From DATJIG01 sp050260515 (GTDB lineage Bacteria > Pseudomonadota > Alphaproteobacteria > SMXQ01), in the NCBI GenBank assembly GCA_050260515.1, contig JBLNCI010000032.1:1-28953 (forward strand): a stretch of 28,953 nt of DNA. The letters are read 5' to 3'. A program made the translations under genes and the position numbers. Of this stretch, positions 22,541 to 28,953 are shown piece after piece. A model generated the notes under the pieces. That model was not told the DNA's origin. It saw nothing but the letters and a program-made list of their open reading frames with translations, and made no database searches. Every line of letters begins with the position of its first letter. Within the stretch, counting starts at the first letter, position 1.

Positions 22541-24477
22541 CAGATCTGATCCTCGCGCTTGACGTCGCGCGGCGTGGGCACGTTGGCCCGGGCCGGCGGA
22601 TTGCTGGCACGGTTGAGCGCGAACTCGAGGATGTCGCGCGCCATCGGCCCGGCGACGGCGGCGCCGCCGCCGCCGTGCTCGACCACCACCGCGACCGCGT
22701 ACTTCGGCTTGTCGACCGGCGCGTAGCCGATGAACAGCGCGTTGTCGCGGTCGCGCCACGGCCGGTCCTCGGTCTTGATCACGCCGCGGGCGCGCTCGGC
22801 CATGGTGATGCGCTTGACCTGGCTGGTGCCGGTTTTACCCGCCATGCGGTAGGCCGGGTTCTTCTGCCGCGAGCGGTACGCGGTTGCGCCGGGAACGTTG
22901 ACCACCATGTCCATGCCGCGCTGCACGACGGCGATGTAGGCGGGATCGACGCCGAGCGACGGCAGATCGGCCGGAGCGTCGCCACCGTCGAGCCCGAAGG
23001 CGACCGCCTGCGGCCGCTGGGCATCGTCGTCGCGGCCGGGATTCCCCGACCGGTAGCTCTTGATCAGATGCGGCTTCACCAGGCGACCGCCATTGGCGAT
23101 CCGCGCCGTCATGACCGCGAGCTGCAGCGGCGTCGTCAGGATGTAGCCCTGACCGATGCCGAGCACGTAGGTGTCGCCGCCGGTCCACGCCTGACGGCGC
23201 GCGGAGCGCTTCCACGCCCGGGTCGGGACGAGGCCGCCCTTCTCGCCCGGGACCTCGATGCCGGTCGGCGCGCCGAGCCCGAACCGGGTGCACATGTCGG
23301 CGATCTTGTCGACGCCGACCCGCCGCGCGGTGTCGTAGAAGTAGATGTCGCACGAGTTCATCAGCGCCTGGGCCAGATCGAGCGAGCCGTGGCCGCCCTT
23401 CTTCCAGCAGTGGAAGCGGACGTTGCCGAGCTCGGTGTGGCCGATGCAGCTGACGCGGTGATCGGGCGTGATCGCGCCGGCCTCGAGCGCAGCCAGCGCC
23501 ACCATGGTCTTGAAGGTCGAGCCCGGGCTGTATTGCCCGGCGATCGCCTTGTTGGTGAGCGGGTTGTGCTCGTTGTTGAGGAGCGCGCGCCACTCGGCGC
23601 CCGACAGGCCCTTGTTGAAGGCGTTCGGGTCGTAGCCCGGGGTCGAAACCAGCGCCAGCACCTCGCCGTTCTCGACGTCGACGACCGCGGCGCCGCCGAC
23701 CTCCTCGCCGAAGCGCTTGTAGGCGAACTCCTGCAGATCGGAATCGATCGACAGCTCCGCTTCCTCGCCGGCCTGGCCCTCGGTGCGCGACAGCACGCGG
23801 ACCACCCGGCCGAGCGCGTTGACCTCGACCTCGGTCGATCCGGCGCGGCCGCGCAGGCGAAGATCGGCGGCGCGCTCGATCCCCGACTTACCGATGCGGA
23901 AATCGGGCAGCTCGAGCAGCGGATCGTCGCCGGTGAGCTCGTTCTCGGACACTGCGGCGACGTAGCCGACGAGATGCGACGCCATGTCGTCGAGCGGGTA
24001 GTAGCGGGTCTGGCCGGTGTCGATGACGACGCCGGGAAGATCGGGGATGTGCAGCTCGATCTTCGCGACCTCTTCCCACTCCAGGTTCTCGCGGACGGTG
24101 ATGGGCACGAAGCGCCGCTTGCGCCGGACGTCGCGCTCGATGCGGCGACGCTCGTACTCGGTGATCGGCAGCAGCACCGAGAGGCGGTCCAGGGTCGCGT
24201 CGACGCTCGGGGTCTGCTCGGCGATGATGCTGACGCGGTACTGCTGGCGGTTGTACGCGAGCAGCGCGCCGTAGCGATCGACGATGCGCCCGCGCGGCGG
24301 CACCAGGAGACGCAGGTTGATGCGGTTGTCGTCGGCGAGCGTGCGGTAGCGCGCCGACTCCAGCACCTGCAGGTAGTACATGCGGCCGATCAGCGCCGAG
24401 ACGAGCGCCAGCTTCCCTCCGGCCAGAAGCACCGCCCGGCGGGTGAAGATGCGCAGGCGGTCCTGATCGCGATACAT
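22540..24477 (-). CDS. mrdA: Penicillin-binding protein 2 (elongasome transpeptidase)
   Basis: Class B PBP of 645 aa, also called PbpA. A short cytoplasmic tail is followed by a transmembrane helix (about 14-34), the pedestal domain (about 60-230) with LVPPRGRIVDRYG, and the transpeptidase domain. Active-site serine is S320 in GQYSPGSTFK, the second motif is S375-C-D, as is usual in PBP2, and the third is K548-T-G-T-S. It cross-links peptidoglycan in side-wall synthesis and works with RodA. The ATG at 24477 has a GGAAGGGA site and lies 19 nt after mreD. The C-terminus is Pro/Arg-rich. Beta-lactams such as mecillinam target this protein in other bacteria. Confidence 0.95.
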   Translation of the reverse strand: MYRDQDRLRIFTRRAVLLAGGKLALVSALIGRMYYLQVLESARYRTLADDNRINLRLLVPPRGRIVDRYGALLAYNRQQYRVSIIAEQTPSVDATLDRLSVLLPITEYERRRIERDVRRKRRFVPITVRENLEWEEVAKIELHIPDLPGVVIDTGQTRYYPLDDMASHLVGYVAAVSENELTGDDPLLELPDFRIGKSGIERAADLRLRGRAGSTEVEVNALGRVVRVLSRTEGQAGEEAELSIDSDLQEFAYKRFGEEVGGAAVVDVENGEVLALVSTPGYDPNAFNKGLSGAEWRALLNNEHNPLTNKAIAGQYSPGSTFKTMVALAALEAGAITPDHRVSCIGHTELGNVRFHCWKKGGHGSLDLAQALMNSCDIYFYDTARRVGVDKIADMCTRFGLGAPTGIEVPGEKGGLVPTRAWKRSARRQAWTGGDTYVLGIGQGYILTTPLQLAVMTARIANGGRLVKPHLIKSYRSGNPGRDDDAQRPQAVAFGLDGGDAPADLPSLGVDPAYIAVVQRGMDMVVNVPGATAYRSRQKNPAYRMAGKTGTSQVKRITMAERARGVIKTEDRPWRDRDNALFIGYAPVDKPKYAVAVVVEHGGGGAAVAGPMARDILEFALNRASNPPARANVPTPRDVKREDQI

Positions 24478-24496
24478 GGACGGATCCCTTCCGCGC

Positions 24497-25012
24497 TCAG
24501 GCTGCCGTGGGGAGCAGGCGGGCGAGCGCGGCGAGTACGACGTTGATCAGCGGGTATATGGCGACGGTGAGCAGCGCCTGAAAGGCCGCCGCCGTCGGCG
24601 GCACGAACGCACCGGCGAGAAACGACACGATCGCCCAGGTGATGGCGATCGTCGCCGGGGTGACGACGGCGAAGCCCGCCCAGGTGATGAGGAAGGGCCG
24701 GCCGCGGAAGGCGTTGCGCTGGTTGACGACGACGCCGTAGGCGCCGAGCAGGACGAGCGCGGTGAGCCCGAACGGCAGCCCGAGCAGCGCATCCTGGAAC
24801 AGGCCGATCGCGAACACCGCGGGCGGCGGCAGCAGGCTCGGCTGGTAGATCGCGAAGAAGTAGACCGCGGCCAGCGCGAACACCGGGGTGATCATCTGGA
24901 AATTCGGAAGGTGCGTCGGCACCGCGCTCAGGAGCACGAGCGCCGCGGTCGCCGCCATGGGAAGGACCGCGAGGGCGCTGCGCCCCGCGTCCTGCACAAA
25001 CACCGGCGTCAC
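24497..25012 (-). CDS. mreD: Rod shape-determining protein MreD
   Basis: Membrane protein of 171 aa with about five hydrophobic helices, of typical MreD size. It bridges MreC and the RodA/PBP2 synthase; sequence conservation is low in this family and the call rests on length, topology, the FAIGLFQDALLGLPFGLTAL segment (GxxxDxxxGxPxG pattern) and position between mreC and mrdA. It starts with GTG at 25012, overlapping the mreC stop by 4 nt (GTGA), so expression is likely coupled. Confidence 0.9.
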   Translation of the reverse strand: MTPVFVQDAGRSALAVLPMAATAALVLLSAVPTHLPNFQMITPVFALAAVYFFAIYQPSLLPPPAVFAIGLFQDALLGLPFGLTALVLLGAYGVVVNQRNAFRGRPFLITWAGFAVVTPATIAITWAIVSFLAGAFVPPTAAAFQALLTVAIYPLINVVLAALARLLPTAA

Positions 25013-25899
25013 TGGGCTTTGCCGGCTTTCTTCGCCGGCTGACGGGCGATCGGCGGCAGCTCCTCGACCTCGAGGCCGAAGTCGACGATGCGGACGAACT
25101 CGATCCTGCTCCAGCTCACGTAGGGCTGGACCCGCGGCACGCCGTCGCGGCCGAGGACCACGGTGCCGACCTGGAGCCCCGCCGGCAGCACGCCGCCGTT
25201 GCCCGAGGTGACGACACGCTGGCCGTTGGCGATGCGGGCGTCGGGCGGCAGATAGGCGAGCGCCGGACGGTCGCTGTTGTCGCCGGCGAGGATCGCGCGC
25301 TCGCGGGTCTCCTCGATGACGACCGGAACGCGGGAGTTGAGGTCGGTGAGCAGCAGCACGCGCGACGCGCCGTCGCCGACGTCGGTGAGCCGGCCGACGA
25401 GACCGTCGCCGTTCACCACCGCCTGACCCCGCGCGAGCCCGTCGCGCGCGCCGGCGTTGATCAGCACGCTACGGACGAACGGACCGCCGCCCTCGCCGAT
25501 GACCCGCGCCGAGACGAAGCTCGCCGAGGCGTCGGGAACGAAGCGGGTGAGATCGCGCAGCATCGCGTTCTCCGACGCGAGCTTCGCCGAGGTCTGCTCG
25601 AGCGCATGAAGGCGCGCGAGCTCGGCCTTGAGCACCTGGTTCTCGTTGTAGGCGTCGGTGAGGCCGGTGACGTAGTGATACCCGGCGACGACGGTGGCGA
25701 TGGGCCGCGACAGCGCGTCGAGGAACGGCGCGGCGGCGCTGACGACGGCGGCGCGGGTCCGGTCGACCAGCACCACCTCGGCCTTGCCCATGAACATCAG
25801 GGCAAAGGCGACCGCCATCAGCGAGACGACGGCGAACCGCCCCAGCAGCGCACGGATCGGCTGCAGGATGGCGACGATGCCTGTCTTCTGCAGCCTCAT
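25009..25899 (-). CDS. mreC: Cell shape protein MreC
   Basis: Protein of 296 aa. One N-terminal transmembrane helix (about 20-42) is followed by a helical coiled-coil stretch (about 75-110, LKAELARLHALEQTSAKLASENAMLRDL), then a beta-rich periplasmic domain (about 115-275) with GARDGLARGQAVVNGDGLVGRL, a hallmark of MreC. The C-terminal 20 residues are basic and Ala/Lys-rich. It activates the elongasome and links cytoplasmic MreB to the periplasmic synthases. It is 34 nt after mreB and overlaps mreD. No clear promoter is seen in front, consistent with operon expression. Confidence 0.95.
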   Translation of the reverse strand: MRLQKTGIVAILQPIRALLGRFAVVSLMAVAFALMFMGKAEVVLVDRTRAAVVSAAAPFLDALSRPIATVVAGYHYVTGLTDAYNENQVLKAELARLHALEQTSAKLASENAMLRDLTRFVPDASASFVSARVIGEGGGPFVRSVLINAGARDGLARGQAVVNGDGLVGRLTDVGDGASRVLLLTDLNSRVPVVIEETRERAILAGDNSDRPALAYLPPDARIANGQRVVTSGNGGVLPAGLQVGTVVLGRDGVPRVQPYVSWSRIEFVRIVDFGLEVEELPPIARQPAKKAGKAQ

Positions 25900-25933
25900 G
25901 GATCCGTGTCCCCTCTACCCCGCCGTGCCCGGC

Positions 25934-26974
25934 TTAGTACGCGGTCATCAGGACGTTCTTGAGCGTGCGCATCTCCTCGAGCGCACGACCGGTGCCGAGC
26001 ACGACGCACGACAGCGGATCGTCGGCGATCGAGACCGGCAGGCCGGTCGCGTGGCGCAGCACGTAGTCGAGGTTCGACAGCAGCGCGCCGCCGCCGGTGA
26101 GCACGATGCCCTTGTCGACGATGTCGGCCGCGAGCTCGGGCGCGGTGTGCTCGAGCGCGACCTTGACCGCCTCGATGATCGCCGAGACCGGCTCGGCGAG
26201 GCTCTCGGCGATCTGCCGCTCGGAGACGATGAGCTCCTTCGGCACGCCGTTCATCAGGTCGCGGCCCTTGATCTCCATGACGCGCCCCTCGCCCTCGGCG
26301 GGCGGGCACGCGGAGCCGATTTCCTTCTTGATGCGCTCGGCGGAGCCTTCGCCGATCAGCAGGTTATGGTTGCGGCGGATGTAGGCGATGATCGCCTCGT
26401 CCATCTTGTCGCCGCCGACGCGCACCGAGCGGGAATAGACGATGCCGCCCAGCGACAGCACGGCCACCTCGGTGGTGCCGCCGCCGATGTCGACCACCAT
26501 CGAGCCGGTGGGCTCGGTGACGGGCAGGCCGGCGCCGATGGCGGCGGCCATGGGCTCCTCGATCAGGAACACTCGGCGGGCGCCGGCGCTCTCGGCCGAT
26601 TCCTGGATGGCGCGGCGCTCGACGGCGGTCGAGCCCGACGGCACGCACACGATGACCAGCGGGCTGGCGAAGCTGCGGCGGTTGTGAACCTTGCGGATGA
26701 AGTGCTTGATCATCTCCTCGGCGACTTCGAAGTCGGCGATGACGCCGTCGCGCAGCGGGCGGATGGCGGAGATGTAGCCGGGGGTGCGGCCGAGCATCAT
26801 CTTGGCTTCGTCGCCGACCGCCAGGACCTTCTTCTTGCCCTTTTCCTCGGCGATGGCGACGACTGACGGTTCGTTCAAGACGATCCCGCGGCCCTTCACG
26901 TAGACCAGAGTGTTGGCGGTCCCCAGATCGATCGCCATATCCGCGGACATCCACCCCGTCAGCTTAGAAAACAT
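25934..26974 (-). CDS. mreB: Rod shape-determining actin homologue MreB
   Basis: Actin-like ATPase of 346 aa, the standard length. Phosphate 1 is DLGTANT (16-22), followed by VYVKGRGIVLNEPSVVAI. Phosphate 2 is DIGGGTTE near 165-172, and the adenosine loop is VLTGGGALLSNLDYVL near 295-310. It forms membrane-bound filaments that orient side-wall synthesis by the MreCD-RodA-PBP2 complex. ATG 26974 has a GAGGGATT site. It is the first gene of the elongasome set and lies 96 nt after leuA on the same strand; a hairpin at the leuA stop may separate them. Confidence 0.98.
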   Translation of the reverse strand: MFSKLTGWMSADMAIDLGTANTLVYVKGRGIVLNEPSVVAIAEEKGKKKVLAVGDEAKMMLGRTPGYISAIRPLRDGVIADFEVAEEMIKHFIRKVHNRRSFASPLVIVCVPSGSTAVERRAIQESAESAGARRVFLIEEPMAAAIGAGLPVTEPTGSMVVDIGGGTTEVAVLSLGGIVYSRSVRVGGDKMDEAIIAYIRRNHNLLIGEGSAERIKKEIGSACPPAEGEGRVMEIKGRDLMNGVPKELIVSERQIAESLAEPVSAIIEAVKVALEHTAPELAADIVDKGIVLTGGGALLSNLDYVLRHATGLPVSIADDPLSCVVLGTGRALEEMRTLKNVLMTAY

Positions 26975-27059
26975 AATCCCTCACTCAACATCCAGGCGTT
27001 GACTGTAACGACCGACGCGGGCCCCTCCCGCTGCCGTCCGGATCTTCCTTCCTTCGGCG

Positions 27060-27079
27060 CCCGCCTTATATCAGGCGGG
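27060..27079 (-). terminator. Hairpin across the leuA stop codon
   Basis: CCCGCCT (27060-27066) and AGGCGGG (27073-27079) pair around a 6-nt loop and include the leuA stop codon. No T run follows on the minus strand, so termination between leuA and mreB is only a possibility. Confidence 0.35.
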
Positions 27080-28627
27080 GAGCGCCTCCGGCGCGGTTTT
27101 TTGCCGCTTCACCAAAAGTTTATTCAAGGCATTCACATACGCGCGGGCCGAAGCGACCATGGTGTCGGTGTCGGCCCCCTGGCCATTGACCGTCTTGCCA
27201 TCCTCTTCCAGGCGGACGGTGACTTCGGCCTGGGCGTCGGTGCCCTGGGTCACGGCGTGCACCTGGTAGAGCTGCAGCCGCGCCTCGTGCGGGAACAGGG
27301 CCTTGATGCAGTTGAAAGTCGCGTCCACCGGCCCGTCACCCGTTGCCTTGACACCCTTGCGCTCGCCGTCGATTTCCAGCTCCAGCTCGGCCTTCGGCGG
27401 ATTGTGCTTGGTGCCGCACAGGACCTCCAGCGAACGGAACTTGATGCGGTCGTTCTCGCGATGGACCGCCTCGTCGACGAGGGCAACGATATCTTCGTCG
27501 AATATGTCCTTTTTGCGGTCCGCCAGGTCCTTGAACCGCATGAAAGCGTCTTCGACCGCGTTCTCGCCGAGATCGTAGCCCAATTCCTTTAGCTTGGCCT
27601 TAAAGGCGGCGCGGCCGGAATGCTTGCCCATCACCAGGTGCGAACGGTTCAGGCCCACCGATTCCGGGGTCATGATCTCGTAGGTCTGGGCATGCTTGAG
27701 CACGCCGTCCTGGTGGATGCCGGATTCGTGGGCGAAGGCGTTCTTGCCGACGATGGCCTTGTTGGGCTGGACCACGAAGCCGGTCACCGCCGACACCAGG
27801 CGCGAGGCCCGGGTGATCAGTTCGGTCTTGATGCCGGTGGCGTAGGGCATGCGGTCGGGCCGCGTCCTCAGCGCCATCACGATCTCTTCCATGGCGGCGT
27901 TGCCGGCGCGCTCGCCCAGGCCGTTGATGGTGCACTCGATCTGGCGGGCGCCCGCCGCCACCGCGGCCAGCGAGTTGGAGACCGCCAGGCCGAGGTCGTT
28001 GTGGCAGTGCACCGAGATGATGGCCTGGTCGATGTTGGGCACCCGGTTGAACAGCATGGCGATAAGCGCCGCGTATTCGTCGGGCACCGCGTAGCCGACC
28101 GTGTCGGGGATGTTGATGGTGCGCGCGCCGGCGGCGATGGCCGCCTCGACGGTGCGGCACAGGAAGTCGTGCTCGGTGCGCGAGCCGTCCTCGGCCGACC
28201 ATTCCACGTCGTCGGTGAAGCGCCGTGCGAAGGAGACCGACTCGGTCACCTTCTCCAGCACCTTCTCGGGCTCCATCTGCAGCTTGTACTTCATATGCAG
28301 CGGGCTGGTGCTGATGAAGGTGTGGATGCGGTTGCGCGGCGCCGGCTTGATGGCCTCGGCGCACCGCTCGATGTCACCCTTGGTGGCGCGGGCGAGGCCG
28401 CAGATCACCGCGTTCCTGGCCTGGCTGGCGACGGCATGGACAGCCTCGAAATCGCCGTTGGAGGCGATGGGGAACCCCGCCTCGATGACGTCGACCCCCA
28501 TCTCCTCCAGCACCTGGGCGATCTTGACCTTCTCCTCGAGATTCATCGAGGCGCCGGGCGATTGTTCGCCGTCTCGCAGGGTGGTGTCGAAGATGATGAC
28601 TCGGTTCTTGTCCATGCGCTCACTCAT
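27071..28627 (-). CDS. leuA: 2-isopropylmalate synthase
   Basis: LeuA of 518 aa, full length. It condenses 2-oxoisovalerate with acetyl-CoA in the first committed step of leucine synthesis. The TIM-barrel domain has DTTLRDGEQ (14-22), metal ligands HCHND (207-211, H207 and H209), and NGLGERAGNA; the HESGIHQDG segment follows in the linker. The C-terminal LeuA dimer domain (about 390-505), which binds leucine for feedback control, is present. The ATG at 28627 has no strong Shine-Dalgarno; the in-frame Met at residue 5 (28615) is the other candidate. The 3' part of the gene looks less GC-rich than most neighbours (for example AAAAGTTTATTC near its end). Confidence 0.97.
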   Translation of the reverse strand: MSERMDKNRVIIFDTTLRDGEQSPGASMNLEEKVKIAQVLEEMGVDVIEAGFPIASNGDFEAVHAVASQARNAVICGLARATKGDIERCAEAIKPAPRNRIHTFISTSPLHMKYKLQMEPEKVLEKVTESVSFARRFTDDVEWSAEDGSRTEHDFLCRTVEAAIAAGARTINIPDTVGYAVPDEYAALIAMLFNRVPNIDQAIISVHCHNDLGLAVSNSLAAVAAGARQIECTINGLGERAGNAAMEEIVMALRTRPDRMPYATGIKTELITRASRLVSAVTGFVVQPNKAIVGKNAFAHESGIHQDGVLKHAQTYEIMTPESVGLNRSHLVMGKHSGRAAFKAKLKELGYDLGENAVEDAFMRFKDLADRKKDIFDEDIVALVDEAVHRENDRIKFRSLEVLCGTKHNPPKAELELEIDGERKGVKATGDGPVDATFNCIKALFPHEARLQLYQVHAVTQGTDAQAEVTVRLEEDGKTVNGQGADTDTMVASARAYVNALNKLLVKRQKTAPEALPA

Positions 28628-28953
28628 GTGACGGGGCGGCCCCGCGAAACTCGATCATTCAGGTGGGGTCAACCACCCCGGCCCGTCCATCCGTGCCACG
28701 GTCATAGGCAAGGGGGACGGTCAGGGAGACGGACGATCCTGAACTGGGGAAAGGTCGGCGACCGGGGACAGAGGATGGCGACGGCGGCGGGGCGGGCGCC
28801 CTGTCCGTTCGTCGTACCGATCCGTCGATGTCATTGGCTCGCCTGGCTCTGTGGTTGGGAACGGCCGTCAACGTCACTCGCTGTCCCACCGCCGCTATAG
28901 GAAGTATGAGAACCCAAGCCTTGTCAACAGGATCATGGGCGAAGGTGGTGGCA
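28628..28953. other. leuA upstream region, no gene seen
   Basis: About 325 bp to the window edge. On the minus strand a TTGACA (28922-28927) resembles a -35 box, but no good -10 occurs at 16-18 bp; CTATAG at 28895-28900 is 21 bp away. Small hairpins GGTGG-N6-CCACC (about 28662-28677) and CGGGG-N3-CCCCG (about 28633-28645) lie just before leuA. The open frames show no leucine-codon run, so I do not see a classical attenuation leader peptide. Confidence 0.5.

Noticed and set aside
28659..28889. 76-codon frame upstream of leuA as a leader peptide
   Set aside because: It has no run of leucine codons, no clear terminator/antiterminator pair and an Arg/Pro-rich shadow composition.

Overview
The window is a high-GC (about two thirds G+C or more by eye) chromosomal segment that looks alphaproteobacterial. 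The pointers are a phoR-phoU-phoB cluster, a leuA-mreB-mreC-mreD-mrdA-rodA run, solitary periplasmic receptors of the tripartite tricarboxylate (TctC/Bug) family, and intergenic palindromes of the GTCAT/CCACG REP type. Rhodospirillales or Hyphomicrobiales would fit, but this is inference from gene content; there is no rRNA to place it.

Layout. 1-2629 (+): an acyl-CoA synthetase (NDP-forming) fused to a GNAT acetyltransferase, cut by the left edge. 2631-5648 (-): phosphate-response genes phoR, phoU, phoB, with four tandem PHO-like half sites ahead of phoU and no pst transporter genes between them. 5877-8588 (+): mutS. 8589-9930: 1.3 kb without a convincing gene, rich in hairpins and REP/BIME-like repeats. 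9931-13967 (-): three related solute receptors with a BON-domain protein between the second and third. 14148-16696 (+): ECF sigma factor, RskA-type anti-sigma factor, Tat-exported ferritin-like protein and class I cytochrome c. 16698-19518 (-): nirB-nirD assimilatory nitrite reductase. 19898-20743 (+): a divergent FocA/NirC-type formate/nitrite channel. 20905-21272 (-): a DUF1059 mini-protein and tRNA-Lys(CUU). 21395-26974 (-): the rod-shape and elongasome genes mreB, mreC, mreD, mrdA, rodA. 27071-28627 (-): leuA. 28628-28953: leuA upstream region.

How it works together. The clearest regulatory signal is in the nirBD/nitrite-channel intergenic region. Each divergent unit has a near-consensus sigma-54 promoter (TGGCAC-N5-TTGC) 30-60 bp before its start codon, so uptake and reduction of nitrite to ammonium are probably switched on together by an NtrC-like activator. 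The Pho cluster has its own candidate PhoB site. The sigma/anti-sigma/ferritin-like/cytochrome run looks like a self-regulated envelope redox module of unknown substrate and is the least standard gene set here. The rest (mutS, elongasome, leuA) is housekeeping. I see no phage, IS element, CRISPR array or obvious genomic island.
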